Positions 1 through 8,012 of a DNA stretch of 9,168 bases are shown here, piece after piece. The notes beneath the pieces are model-generated. The model was not told where the DNA came from and ran no database searches. It saw only the letters and a list, made by a program, of their open reading frames with translations. How positions within the stretch are numbered: the first letter of the stretch is position 1; the number at the start of each line of letters is the position of its first letter. This stretch comes from Bordetella parapertussis (GTDB lineage: Bacteria > Pseudomonadota > Gammaproteobacteria > Burkholderiales > Burkholderiaceae): assembly GCA_945901665.1 (NCBI GenBank), contig CAMDLJ010000083.1, positions 1 through 9,168 of the forward strand. Direction: 5' to 3'. Both the position numbers and the translations under genes were made by a program.

Positions 1-155
1 GCATCACCGTGGTGATGGTGGAACACGACATGTCTCTGGTCAGTGCCGTGGCAGATCGGGTCATTTGCATGGCACAAGGTCGGGTATTGGCTCAAGGCAG
101 TCCCGCCGAAGTTCAAAGTCATCCGGCCGTCATTGCCGCTTATTTGGGGTCCTGA
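1..155 (+). CDS. livG: LivG-like ABC transporter ATPase, 3' end only
   Basis: This is the last 50 codons of an ABC ATPase whose 5' part lies outside the window; reading begins at base 3 and ends at a TGA at 153-155. The visible part holds the H-loop (VMVEHDMSLV), in which the switch histidine helps ATP hydrolysis, followed by the usual C-terminal run (ADRVICMAQGRVLAQGSP) and the ending AAYLGS. The VEHDM and ...AYLG endings are typical of LivG, one of two cytoplasmic ATPases of branched-chain-amino-acid-type (HAAT) importers. The next gene starts 2 bases after the stop, so the two are almost certainly translated together. The Walker motifs cannot be seen, so assignment to LivG rather than another ABC ATPase rests on the ending and on the LivF partner. 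The real substrate need not be an amino acid, given the CoA ligase downstream. Confidence 0.85.
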   Translation, partial: ITVVMVEHDMSLVSAVADRVICMAQGRVLAQGSPAEVQSHPAVIAAYLGS

Positions 156-157
156 GC

Positions 158-934
158 ATGAGTGCCTTGCTGGAAGTACGCAACCTGGAAACCTGGTACG
201 GCCCGATTGCCGCCATACAAGGGGTGAACCTGCAGGTTGAAAAAGGACAGATGGTCACGGTGCTGGGGGCCAATGGCGCAGGTAAAACCACCTTGCTCAA
301 CACCCTGGCCGGGGTGATCGACCCGTTCAAAGGCCAAGTCCTGCTGAGCAACCAAACCATCCACGGCCTGGACGCCGATGAGGTGTGCAGACGGGGTTTG
401 GTTCTGGTGCCCGAAGGTCGCCAAATCTACCCCTTCCTCAGTGTGCGGGAAAACCTCAACATGGGGGCTTACACACGCCGCGATGCCGATTGCATTCGAC
501 AAGACCTGGATCGGGTCTTTCAATGGTTCCCGCGTTTGCTGGAGCGGGCGCAACAACACGCAGGCTTGTTGTCCGGTGGCGAGCAGCAGATGCTGGCCAT
601 CGGTCGCGCCTACATGGCGCAACCGCAACTGCTGATGCTCGATGAACCCTCGCTGGGTCTTTCGCCCCTGCTGACCAAAGAAATCTTCAACATCATCAGC
701 CGCATCCGCCAGGAAACGGGCACAGCGGTTTTGGTGGTGGAGCAAAACGCCGCCATTGCACTGGCGCATGCGGACTATGGCTACATCATGGAACTGGGCC
801 GCATCGTGGCGGCCGACAGCTGCGCTGTGCTGAGTCAAAAAGCCGATGTGCGCGAAGCCTATTTGGGCGGGCACAGCACCCAAGGTATCAGCGGCACTTC
901 GCAGCGTTGGAAACGCCGCAAAACTTGGCGTTGA
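158..934 (+). CDS. livF: LivF-like ABC transporter ATP-binding protein
   Basis: This is a complete 258-residue ABC ATPase, the second nucleotide-binding subunit of a HAAT/Liv-type importer, acting on the inner face of the cytoplasmic membrane. Visible motifs are Walker A GANGAGKTT (residues 37-45), the LSGGE signature (138-142), Walker B LLMLDEP with D162/E163, and the VVEQN switch segment typical of LivF rather than LivG. The frame stays open upstream to 65, but ATG 158 is chosen because it lies 2 bases after the preceding ATPase stop and starts the family's usual N-terminus (MSALLEVRNLETWYG). After the usual YLGG ending there is a basic tail of about 20 residues (SQRWKRRKTWR), slightly longer than normal. 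The downstream ligase begins 29 bases later on the same strand, indicating one operon. The permease genes presumably lie left of the window. Confidence 0.93.
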   Translation: MSALLEVRNLETWYGPIAAIQGVNLQVEKGQMVTVLGANGAGKTTLLNTLAGVIDPFKGQVLLSNQTIHGLDADEVCRRGLVLVPEGRQIYPFLSVRENLNMGAYTRRDADCIRQDLDRVFQWFPRLLERAQQHAGLLSGGEQQMLAIGRAYMAQPQLLMLDEPSLGLSPLLTKEIFNIISRIRQETGTAVLVVEQNAAIALAHADYGYIMELGRIVAADSCAVLSQKADVREAYLGGHSTQGISGTSQRWKRRKTWR

Positions 935-963
935 ATCCGCACACCCTTCACATCTCAGACACC

Positions 964-2793
964 ATGAATGCTACCGCCGCCATCTCCTATCTGGGCGAAG
1001 ACACGCCCGCCAAAGTCTTTCGCCAGCGCTGTCGCACCTGGTCCGATCAGCCGGCCTTGCGCTACAAGCAAAGGGGACTGTGGCAAAGCACCACTTGGGC
1101 CGAATACTTTGCCCGCGTGCGGGCAACCGGCTTGGCCATGCAAGCGCTGGGGCTTGAACGCGGTCAAGTGGTCTGCGTTCTGGCCGAAAACCGACCCGAA
1201 TGGCTTTACGTCGACATGGGCGCCCAATGCATGGGCCTGGTCGGCAACGGCGTCTACCCCACATCGTCGGCGGGTCAACTGCAACACATCCTGCTGGACT
1301 CGGGCAGCCGCTTGCTGTTTGTTGAGAATCAGGAACAACTCGACAAGGCCCTGGAAATTCGCTCCCAATGCCCACAGCTGCAGCGCATTGTGGTCATGGA
1401 CCGTGAAGGCTTGCGCGGCTTTTCAGATCCGGATGTGGAGTTTTTTGATGAACTCATGGCGCGTGGCCTTGCCTTGGCCGAAACCCAGCAAGACTTTTTT
1501 GAAGCCTCGATTGACAAAACCCAAGCCGAGGACCTGGCTTTTTTGGTCTACACCTCGGGCACCACCGGGGCACCCAAGGGGGCCATGACCCTCAACCGCA
1601 ACCTGGTCTTTCAACTGAGCCTGGCCACCGACTACCTGGACATCCAGCCGGGTGACAAATCCGTGTCCTTTCTGCCGCTTTGCCACATCGCCGAGCGCAT
1701 GTCTTCTGTCTACAACCCCTTGGCCTTGGGGCTGGTGGTCCACTTTCCGGAAAACTCGGGCACGGTGTTCAACGACATGCGTGAGGTGGCCCCGCATCTG
1801 GTGTTTGCACCGCCCCGGTTCTGGGAAAAAATGTACTCCCAAATCGACTTGTTCATGCGCGACGCCATCGCCCCGGCCCGCTGGGCGTACCACACCACAC
1901 GCGCCATGGGTGCGGCCAGGGTCGAAGCCCAGCTGCAGGGCCAAGCCACCAGCCCACCCAGCCTTTTGCTCAAAACCATGCAGTGGCTGGCCTTGCGCAA
2001 TGTCCGCATTTTTTTGGGTTTGCAAAACGTCAAGAGTGCACTCACCGGTGCCGCGCCAGTCCCCCCGGATTTGATCCGCTGGTATTTGGGCTGCGGCATC
2101 GAACTGCGCGAAGCCTTTGGCATGACGGAAACCACCGGCTTTTGCACTGCAACGCCCAAAGGCGCCATCCGTCTGGGCTGGGCGGGCGTCAAAGCCCCGG
2201 GCACCGAGATTCGAATTGGCAAAGACAACGAGGTTTTGGTGCGCGGCCCCAACGTGTTTGGCGGTTACTGGAACATGCCCGATAAAACCCGCGAAAGTCT
2301 GGACGATGAGGGCTGGCTGCACACCGGCGACTGCGGCGAAATCAATGCCGATGGCTACCTGGCCATTCGCGACCGCATCAAGGACATTTTGATCACCTCA
2401 GGCGGCAAGAACATCACCCCCAGTCACATTGAAAGCCTGCTCAAGTTCAGCCCCTACATCACCGATGCCGTGGTCATTGGCGATGGCCGCAAATACCTCA
2501 CTTGCCTGGTCATGATCGACCAAGAGCATGTGGCCCGTTATGCCCAAGAACACCAAGTACCCTACACCGACTTTGGCAGCCTCACGCGAGCCCCCGAAGT
2601 GATCGACCTGATCCACAGCGAAATCGAACACATCAACCTGCAACTGGCACGGGTCGAGCAAATCAAGTCTTTCAAAATCATATCGGAACTGCTCACCGCC
2701 GAAGACGAAGAGCTCACCCCGACCATGAAACTCAAACGCAAAGTCATCACCACCAAATATTCGGCAGTGATTGACAACATGTACCAGAACTGA
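964..2793 (+). CDS. AMP-dependent long-chain/aryl acyl-CoA synthetase (FadD15/ACSL-like)
   Basis: A 609-residue adenylate-forming ligase that activates a carboxylic acid with ATP to an acyl-AMP and transfers it to CoA. Visible motifs: the phosphate-binding loop YTSGTTGAPKGA (from residue 196), the adenine-site GMTETTG (386-392), GWLHTGD (450-456) with the ribose-binding Asp, the hinge segment RDRIKDILITSGGKNI (469-484), and a C-terminal PTMKLKRKVI with the likely catalytic Lys589. Length and motif spacing fit the long-chain (ACSL/FadD15) group. ATG 964 is chosen because the conserved fold starts right after it; it lacks a clear Shine-Dalgarno, and an in-frame TTG at 907 overlapping the previous gene is an alternative. 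It sits between ABC importer genes, so it probably activates the imported substrate. Whether that is a fatty, aromatic or terpenoid acid cannot be read from the sequence. Confidence 0.93.
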   Translation: MNATAAISYLGEDTPAKVFRQRCRTWSDQPALRYKQRGLWQSTTWAEYFARVRATGLAMQALGLERGQVVCVLAENRPEWLYVDMGAQCMGLVGNGVYPTSSAGQLQHILLDSGSRLLFVENQEQLDKALEIRSQCPQLQRIVVMDREGLRGFSDPDVEFFDELMARGLALAETQQDFFEASIDKTQAEDLAFLVYTSGTTGAPKGAMTLNRNLVFQLSLATDYLDIQPGDKSVSFLPLCHIAERMSSVYNPLALGLVVHFPENSGTVFNDMREVAPHLVFAPPRFWEKMYSQIDLFMRDAIAPARWAYHTTRAMGAARVEAQLQGQATSPPSLLLKTMQWLALRNVRIFLGLQNVKSALTGAAPVPPDLIRWYLGCGIELREAFGMTETTGFCTATPKGAIRLGWAGVKAPGTEIRIGKDNEVLVRGPNVFGGYWNMPDKTRESLDDEGWLHTGDCGEINADGYLAIRDRIKDILITSGGKNITPSHIESLLKFSPYITDAVVIGDGRKYLTCLVMIDQEHVARYAQEHQVPYTDFGSLTRAPEVIDLIHSEIEHINLQLARVEQIKSFKIISELLTAEDEELTPTMKLKRKVITTKYSAVIDNMYQN

Positions 2794-2855
2794 AGTGGCC
2801 GCTCAGGGTAAGCACGCATGCGTAAACCAGGCCTAGAGACTATCTTTTAACCATC

Positions 2856-2860
2856 AGGAG
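2856..2860 (+). promoter_or_regulatory. Strong ribosome binding site of the solute-binding protein
   Basis: AGGAG lies 6 bases before ATG 2867 and is the best Shine-Dalgarno match in this operon. It suits a periplasmic binding protein, which is normally made in excess of the membrane and ATPase subunits. The 73-base gap before the gene has no convincing promoter; it does contain a 10-base palindrome, ACGCATGCGT, at 2814-2823. Confidence 0.75.
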
Positions 2861-2866
2861 ACCACC

Positions 2867-4039
2867 ATGAAATTGAACCGAAGACTTCTCATCCTCGCCA
2901 CCACCGGCATGCTGGCCAGTGGGGTGCAAGCCCAAACCACCCAAGGGGTGAGCGACAACGAAATCGTGATTGGCACCCACATCGACTTGTCAGGCCCAGC
3001 CGCGCCCGGCATGCCCATGCTGCGAAACGGTATGCAGCTGCGCATAGATGAACTCAACGCCGCTGGTGGGGTCCACGGGCGCAAGATCAAACTCATTGTG
3101 GAAGACAACGGCAGCCAACCTCAACTGGCAGTTCGGGCCGTGCAAAAGCTGATCAAAAGCGACAGCGTCTTTGCCATCGTCAACCCCTTTGGCTCCGGGC
3201 CCAATGCAGCGACCGTCAAACTTGCCAACGACGCAGGCGTCATGGTCTTCGCCCCATGGGGAGCATCGGGCATCATTCAGAAGGTCAGTGGCAACAGCCC
3301 GCTGCTGTTCACCACCGTCATGAATTACGACACCACCACCGCCTCGGCGCTGAGCTGGGCCGTGAACAACTGGAAAACCCAAAAAGTCGGCGTGATCTAC
3401 CAGGAAGGCCCGTTTGGTGATCTGGTGCGTGGCGGCATCAACCAGGCACTCAAAGCCGGTGGCTTCACCATCGCGTCAGAAGCGGCCTACAAAGTGGGGG
3501 ACATCGACTTTTCATCCCAAGTGGCCAAGATGAAGGCAGCCAACGTCGATCTGATCGTGGCAGGCACCGTGGTGCGTGAAACCCTGGGCGTCATGAGCGA
3601 AGTGAAAAAACTCAACTGGTCGCAAGTCAAGGTATTGACGACGATTCCAGGTCGCTCCAGCATCGTCGCCAGATTGGGCAAGGACAGTGTGGAAGGCCTT
3701 TATGGCATCGGTGGCTGGAAACTCCACGAGGCTGACAGCAGTGACACCACGGCCAAGAAGTTCATGGCTGACTTCAAAACCAAGTTCAACATGGACGCCG
3801 ATGAGAACGCAGCCAATGCGTACTCCTACACATCCTGGTTCATTGCGGGCCTGCAAGCTGCCGGGCGCAATCTGACCTCGGCAGGTTTGGCAAAGGCCAT
3901 GCCCGCTGTGGCGCATCAGGACTTCACCACCTTCACGCGCCAAAGCTTTACCAACAACCACGTTGGGCCAGAGATGGTCTCCATTGATCAGATCAAAGGC
4001 GGCAAGTGGGTTCAAGTTGCTGCACCCGGCAGCAAATAA
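2867..4039 (+). CDS. Liv-type ABC transporter periplasmic substrate-binding protein
   Basis: A 390-residue periplasmic solute-binding protein of the leucine/isoleucine/valine-binding (Peripla_BP_6) family. The first 22 residues form a Sec signal peptide: basic MKLNRR, a hydrophobic stretch, then a VQA cleavage site before Q23. There is no lipobox Cys, so it is probably soluble in the periplasm. The mature protein opens with the family's EIVIGTHIDLSGP, followed by NAAGGVHGRKIKLIVEDN and the later GVIYQEGPFGDLVRGG in the second lobe. Length is normal for the family. It is the last gene of the importer operon, 73 bases after the CoA ligase, and is followed by a stem-loop. Ligand specificity cannot be told from the sequence; the adjoining CoA ligase favours a carboxylate over an amino acid. 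Annotation as an amino-acid-binding protein would be a family label only. Confidence 0.93.
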   Translation: MKLNRRLLILATTGMLASGVQAQTTQGVSDNEIVIGTHIDLSGPAAPGMPMLRNGMQLRIDELNAAGGVHGRKIKLIVEDNGSQPQLAVRAVQKLIKSDSVFAIVNPFGSGPNAATVKLANDAGVMVFAPWGASGIIQKVSGNSPLLFTTVMNYDTTTASALSWAVNNWKTQKVGVIYQEGPFGDLVRGGINQALKAGGFTIASEAAYKVGDIDFSSQVAKMKAANVDLIVAGTVVRETLGVMSEVKKLNWSQVKVLTTIPGRSSIVARLGKDSVEGLYGIGGWKLHEADSSDTTAKKFMADFKTKFNMDADENAANAYSYTSWFIAGLQAAGRNLTSAGLAKAMPAVAHQDFTTFTRQSFTNNHVGPEMVSIDQIKGGKWVQVAAPGSK

Positions 4040-4050
4040 TGCTCTCCTCA

Positions 4051-4073
4051 GGGGGCGCTCTCAAGCGACCCCC
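4051..4073 (+). terminator. Stem-loop after the importer operon, possible terminator
   Basis: GGGGGCGCT and AGCGACCCCC pair around a CTCA loop with one bulged A, starting 11 bases after the stop of the solute-binding protein gene. The stem is strong, but no run of T follows (GTGCTTATAAAA), so it may be a weak intrinsic terminator or a 3' mRNA-stabilising hairpin. Confidence 0.5.
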
Positions 4074-4262
4074 GTGCTTATAAAACCACAGTCTTAACCC
4101 CAATAAGCGTGGCAGAGAGCTCAATTGGATCTGTATTGAAAACCGGCAGCTCGCAAGGGTCGGTGGGGCAGTTCCTTTGCAGCCACTGGTACTGGGGCCA
4201 GTTTGAGTCGCTACAAATGCGGATTGCACAGGCCGAGGCAGACGCCTTAGGATATTAAAAAA

Positions 4263-4295
4263 TCGTACGCATTCAAATAATTCTCATCTGTACGA
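4263..4295. repeat. Inverted repeat upstream of the monooxygenase gene
   Basis: TCGTAC (4263-4268) and GTACGA (4290-4295) are perfect inverted copies separated by 21 AT-rich bases, ending 20 bases before the ATG of the monooxygenase. The placement fits an operator for a dimeric regulator. No regulator gene lies next to it in the window, and six-base arms can arise by chance. Confidence 0.35.
4272..4286. promoter_or_regulatory. Weak Fur-box-like site
   Basis: TTCAAATAATTCTCA, read on the other strand as TGAGAATTATTTGAA, matches the 7-1-7 Fur consensus TGATAAT-N-ATTATCA at about 10 of 14 positions. The TGAGAAT half is good and the other half is poor. It lies inside the inverted repeat at 4263-4295. 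AT-rich promoter DNA often gives such matches, so this is a hypothesis only. Confidence 0.2.
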
Positions 4296-4315
4296 ACTAG
4301 AAAAATTTCAAGACT

Positions 4316-6295
4316 ATGCAACAACAAATACAGACGCCTCCAGACATTGCCAACGGGAACGGCCTGGGACATTTCAATCAAGTTGAGATGATCTCCGAGG
4401 ACGACGATTTCATCCGTCAAGCTGTGGATCAGGCCGACCTCCCAGCACTGCTGGCGACACTTGCCATGATCACCGGTGACACCTTATTGATCGCGCCGGA
4501 CCTCGAGCCCCCGACGCCGCCCATGTTGACTGCGATCGCACCCCAAGGCGGAATGAGCGTGGAGGCCCAGGATAAAGCCAGGCGCCTGGCCACTGCGGCC
4601 ATCATCAAATTCCGCGATTCTGGGCAGCCTGTGCAGGACGCACCACCCCAATCACTGATTGACCAATGTGTCTCGTATCTTGTCCGCGGCGACCTGGAAG
4701 AACTGCGGCCACTGTTGGAGCATGAATTAAGCATCATGCGGGACATGGGCGCTCCCGATTGGAAGCTGGGCGAGATCGCGCCACACAGGCGTTTTCGCGT
4801 AGCCGTCATCGGCGCGGGTGTAAGTGGCATCGCGTCTGCTTACCGGCTGCATCAGGCGGGAGTTGACTTTACTGTGTATGAAAAAAACGAAGAGGTTGGT
4901 GGCGTCTGGTGGGAAAACCGTTACCCAGGTTGCCGGCTGGATACGCCCAACTTTGCCTACAGCCTATCGTTTGCACAAAAACCCGACTGGCCACAACAGT
5001 TCTCCCGCCAACCCGAGATACAAACGTACCTAAAAAATGTGGCTGGCTTCACCGGCATCCGCAGCAAGATCCAGTTCAAGACTGAAATTGACGCCATGCG
5101 TTTTGATGAATCCCGTGGATGCTGGACGCTCAGCGTGCGCAACTTTAGCGGCACTGTGGTTGAAGAAGAATTCAATGCAGTGATCACCGCAGTTGGCATT
5201 TTGAGCCGGCCCAGTTTCCCGGACATCCCTGGTATTGACACTTTTAAAGGTCTGGTTATTCACTCAGGCAAGTGGCCGCAGTCACCAAACCTGGAGGGTA
5301 AGCGGGTGGCCATGGTTGGCACCGGTGCGAGTGCTTTCCAGATCGGTCCATCGATTGCAGAGAGCGTGTCACAGTTCACTGTGTTCCAGCGTAACCCGCC
5401 TTGGATGCTGCCCACACCCACGTACCACGACGACATCAAGCCTGGTATGCAGTGGCTGCTCAAGCACATACCCTTCTACGGCCGGTGGTTTCGCTTCTGG
5501 CAATTCTGGATCGCAGTTGAAGGCCGCCTTCCGCTTACGGAAGTGGAAGAAAACTGGGACCATCCCGTCTCCGTTGGCCGCGCCAACGAAGAACTTCGTC
5601 AGGGTTGCCTTGCCTGGATGGCTGGCCAGTACAGCGACCGACCCGACCTGCTGGCCAAAGTGACACCCAACTACCCGCCCGCCGCCAAACGCATGCTGCG
5701 CGATAACGGTGCGTGGGCCAGAATGCTAAAGATGCCGCATGTGGAGCTGAACACAACGGGCATCGAAGAAATTACCGCCTCAGGCATTAAAACCAAAGAC
5801 GGCGTGTTGCAAGAATTGGATGTCATCGTTTTTGCAACCGGGTTTAAAGCATCCGACTTTCTTTCACCGATGAAGATCACCGGCATAAATGGTCAAGAAC
5901 TGCACCGCGATTGCTGGGCCGGCGACTGCCGCGCTTACCTTGGCATCATGGTGCCAGGCTTTCCCAACCTGTTCATGACCGGGGGTCCGAACACAGCAGT
6001 TGTCATCAACGGCAGTGCCATCTTTTCTTCTGAATGTCAGGTGGAGTACTCAATGCGTGCCATTGGACACTTGTTGGCCACCGGCCAGAAGTCACTGGAG
6101 TGCAAAGCACAACCCTTCGATGCGTACAACGCCTGGGTCGATGCAGGCAACCTCAAACGCGCCTGGGGTGCTAAACACACCACCAGTTGGTACAAAAACA
6201 GCCAAGGACGCGCATCCCAGACCTGGCCTCACAGCTTGATGGATTATTGGAACATCACGGCCACTTTTAAGCCCGCTGATTACAAGTTCATGTGA
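4316..6295 (+). CDS. Flavin-containing Baeyer-Villiger monooxygenase, HapE-like
   Basis: A 659-residue NADPH/FAD monooxygenase of the Baeyer-Villiger type, expected to insert oxygen next to a ketone carbonyl to give an ester. The first Rossmann motif (VAVIGAGVSG, residues 162-171) binds FAD and the second (VGTGASA, 334-340) binds NADPH. Between them is a full BVMO fingerprint, FKGLVIHSGKWP (310-321, matching FxGxxxHxxxW). FATGF at 506-510 is also typical. About 160 residues precede the FAD motif. This extension and the total length resemble 4-hydroxyacetophenone monooxygenase (HapE) rather than the shorter cyclohexanone enzymes. ATG 4316 has no clear Shine-Dalgarno; Met25 (4388) is an alternative start. 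The gene ends in tandem stops (TGA TAA), stands alone on its strand after a 276-base gap, and is convergent with fhs. The actual ketone substrate is unknown. Confidence 0.9.
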   Translation: MQQQIQTPPDIANGNGLGHFNQVEMISEDDDFIRQAVDQADLPALLATLAMITGDTLLIAPDLEPPTPPMLTAIAPQGGMSVEAQDKARRLATAAIIKFRDSGQPVQDAPPQSLIDQCVSYLVRGDLEELRPLLEHELSIMRDMGAPDWKLGEIAPHRRFRVAVIGAGVSGIASAYRLHQAGVDFTVYEKNEEVGGVWWENRYPGCRLDTPNFAYSLSFAQKPDWPQQFSRQPEIQTYLKNVAGFTGIRSKIQFKTEIDAMRFDESRGCWTLSVRNFSGTVVEEEFNAVITAVGILSRPSFPDIPGIDTFKGLVIHSGKWPQSPNLEGKRVAMVGTGASAFQIGPSIAESVSQFTVFQRNPPWMLPTPTYHDDIKPGMQWLLKHIPFYGRWFRFWQFWIAVEGRLPLTEVEENWDHPVSVGRANEELRQGCLAWMAGQYSDRPDLLAKVTPNYPPAAKRMLRDNGAWARMLKMPHVELNTTGIEEITASGIKTKDGVLQELDVIVFATGFKASDFLSPMKITGINGQELHRDCWAGDCRAYLGIMVPGFPNLFMTGGPNTAVVINGSAIFSSECQVEYSMRAIGHLLATGQKSLECKAQPFDAYNAWVDAGNLKRAWGAKHTTSWYKNSQGRASQTWPHSLMDYWNITATFKPADYKFM

Positions 6296-6317
6296 TAACC
6301 ACGGCGGAATGATGCCC

Positions 6318-7994
6318 TCAGAACAAACCTGAAATCCTCCCGTCGTCGTCGATGTCGATGCGCATCGAGGCCGGCTCTTTGGGCAAACCGGGCATGGTCA
6401 TGATGTCACCACAGATCATCACCACAAACTCGGCGCCGGCGGCCAGACGAACCTCGCGCACATTCACCATGTGGCCCGAGGGTGCAGCACGCAGATTTGG
6501 GTCGGTGGAGAACGAGTACTGGGTCTTGGCCACGCACACCGGGTAGTGGCCGTAGCCGTCTTGCTGTAGTTTGGCAATTTTGGCCCGCACAGCAGCGTCG
6601 GCGGAGATATCCGCTGCGCCGTAGACCTGGGTCGCGATGGCTTTCATTTTGTCCCACAGCGTGTCGGCATCTTCATAGACATAACGCATCTTGGCAGTGC
6701 CAGACTCGGCCAGTTGCACAACGATGCGCGCCAGATCTTGGGCACCAGCAGAACCTTGCGACCAGTGCCGCGCCACCACCACTGGCACGCCCTGCTGGTC
6801 CATTTTTTGGCGCAGCAGGGCGAGTTCTGGCTCGGTGTCCGAGGTGAAATGGTTGATGGACACCACGCACGGCAGACCATAGCGGTTGCGGATGTTGTCC
6901 ACATGCCGCTCCAGGTTGGCCATTCCTTTTTCCAGCGCCGCCAGGTTGGGCATGTTGAGGTCTTTGGCTTCCACGCCGCCATGGTGCTTGAGTGCACGCA
7001 GCGTTGCCACCACCACCGCCACATCAGGGCGCAGACCAGACTTGCGGCACTTGATGTCGATAAATTTTTCGGCACCCAGGTCGGCACCAAATCCGGCCTC
7101 TGTGACCACATACTCACCGAGCTTGAGCGCCGCTTGAGTGGCGGTGACAGTGTTGCATCCGTGGGCGATGTTGGCAAACGGGCCGCCATGGATGATGGCC
7201 GGGTTGTTTTCCAGGGTTTGCACCAGGTTGGGCTTGATCGCGTCTTTGAGCAGCGCCGCCATGGCGCCATGTGCCTTGAGGTCACTGGCGCGAATGGCTG
7301 TTTGCTCACGGGTGTAGCCGACGATGATGTTGCCCAAGCGCTGCTTGAGATCGCGGCGTGAGGTGGCCAGGCAGAAGATGGCCATCACCTCGGAAGCCAC
7401 CACAATGTCAAAACCGTCCTCGCGCGGAAAACCGTTGCCTGGGCCACCGAGCGACACCACGGTGGAGCGCAGGGCGCGGTCGTTCATGTCCATCACCCGT
7501 CGCCAAACAATGCGCCGGGCATCAAAACCCAGCGTGTTGCCGTGGTGAATATGGTTGTCCATCAGTGCAGCCAGCAGGTTGTGGGCCAGCGCAATCGCAT
7601 TGAAGTCACCCGTAAAGTGCAGGTTGATGTCCTCCATGGGCACCACCTGGGCATAACCGCCCCCTGCCGCGCCGCCTTTCAAACCAAACACCGGGCCAAG
7701 CGAGGGCTCGCGCAACGCAATCACAGTGCGCTTGCCAATGCGGTTGAGCGCATCGCCCAGACCCACCGTGGTGGTGGTTTTGCCTTCGCCCGCTGGTGTC
7801 GGGCTGATGGCCGTCACCAGCACCAGCTTGCCGTTGGGGGTCTGGTTGTTGTTGATCCACTGCAGGTCGATCTTGGCCTTGTAGTGACCGTAGGGCTCCA
7901 GCGCTTCGGGCGGGATACCGAGCCGGTCCCGCGCCATCTGGATGATGGGCTTCAAGGTGGCAGCCTGGGCAATTTCGATGTCTGAACCTATCAC
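6318..7994 (-). CDS. fhs: Formate–tetrahydrofolate ligase
   Basis: Cytoplasmic enzyme of one-carbon metabolism that joins formate to tetrahydrofolate at the cost of ATP, giving 10-formyl-THF. Numbered from the GTG at 7994 (558 residues), the P-loop [11 protein letters not shown] starts at 66, the family signature [11 protein letters not shown] is at 104-114, and the second signature [12 protein letters not shown] is at 329-340; all are intact, and length is normal. GTG 7994 is preferred because AGGAG (8000-8004) sits 5 bases before it. The longer reading from ATG 8012 adds only six residues (MPLGDA) that overlap this Shine-Dalgarno, and that ATG has none of its own. The gene is convergent with the monooxygenase, 22 bases apart with no obvious terminator between. 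Upstream on the same strand is a BLUF protein gene. It probably serves purine and formyl-Met synthesis or formate/methyl group assimilation. Confidence 0.96.
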   Translation of the reverse strand: MIGSDIEIAQAATLKPIIQMARDRLGIPPEALEPYGHYKAKIDLQWINNNQTPNGKLVLVTAISPTPAGEGKTTTTVGLGDALNRIGKRTVIALREPSLGPVFGLKGGAAGGGYAQVVPMEDINLHFTGDFNAIALAHNLLAALMDNHIHHGNTLGFDARRIVWRRVMDMNDRALRSTVVSLGGPGNGFPREDGFDIVVASEVMAIFCLATSRRDLKQRLGNIIVGYTREQTAIRASDLKAHGAMAALLKDAIKPNLVQTLENNPAIIHGGPFANIAHGCNTVTATQAALKLGEYVVTEAGFGADLGAEKFIDIKCRKSGLRPDVAVVVATLRALKHHGGVEAKDLNMPNLAALEKGMANLERHVDNIRNRYGLPCVVSINHFTSDTEPELALLRQKMDQQGVPVVVARHWSQGSAGAQDLARIVVQLAESGTAKMRYVYEDADTLWDKMKAIATQVYGAADISADAAVRAKIAKLQQDGYGHYPVCVAKTQYSFSTDPNLRAAPSGHMVNVREVRLAAGAEFVVMICGDIMTMPGLPKEPASMRIDIDDDGRISGLF

Positions 7995-7999
7995 GGCGT

Positions 8000-8004
8000 C
8001 TCCT
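8000..8004 (-). promoter_or_regulatory. Ribosome binding site that decides the fhs start
   Basis: On the minus strand AGGAG lies 5 bases before GTG 7994 and inside the codons that would follow ATG 8012. This favours the GTG start. Confidence 0.6.
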
Positions 8005-8012
8005 AAGGGCAT

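Larger units (their letters stand above)
4074..4315. other. Spacer upstream of the monooxygenase; no gene recognised
   Basis: This is the rest of the 276-base gap between the importer operon and the monooxygenase. In the frame of the preceding gene there is no stop from 4040 to a TAA at 4256-4258. The translated stretch includes LCSHWYWGQFESLQMRIAQA and could start only at a GTG (4109) or internal ATG (4217); I recognise no family in it. A second frame, with KRGRELNWICIENRQL, is open for about 35 codons and is equally unassigned. The last 60 bases are AT-rich and promoter-like. A weak pair, TTGCAC (4224-4229) and TAGGAT (4248-4253) with an 18-base spacing, could be a sigma-70 promoter, but the match is poor. 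Confidence 0.4.

Noticed and set aside
140..883. Long minus-strand open frame opposite the LivF-like gene
   Set aside because: It is antisense to a complete ABC ATPase with all motifs; the translation shows no family features and is a GC-rich mirror frame.
1423..2322. 299-residue minus-strand open frame opposite the CoA ligase
   Set aside because: Antisense shadow of a fully motif-bearing ligase; composition is rich in His/Gln/Gly, typical of reversed GC-rich coding DNA.
2814..2823. Palindrome ACGCATGCGT between the ligase and binding protein genes
   Set aside because: A 10-base palindrome is too short and unsupported to be called an operator; no second copy was noticed elsewhere in the window.
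3993..4229. Minus-strand 78-residue frame over the end of the binding protein and the spacer
   Set aside because: It overlaps a real gene end and the stem-loop; Cys/Pro/Ser-rich with no family likeness and no ribosome binding site seen.
6296..6317. Possible bidirectional terminator between the monooxygenase and fhs
   Set aside because: The 22-base gap holds no stable stem-loop or T-run that I can see.
6714..7361. 215-residue plus-strand open frame inside fhs
   Set aside because: Lies wholly antisense to intact fhs signatures and has no recognisable domain.
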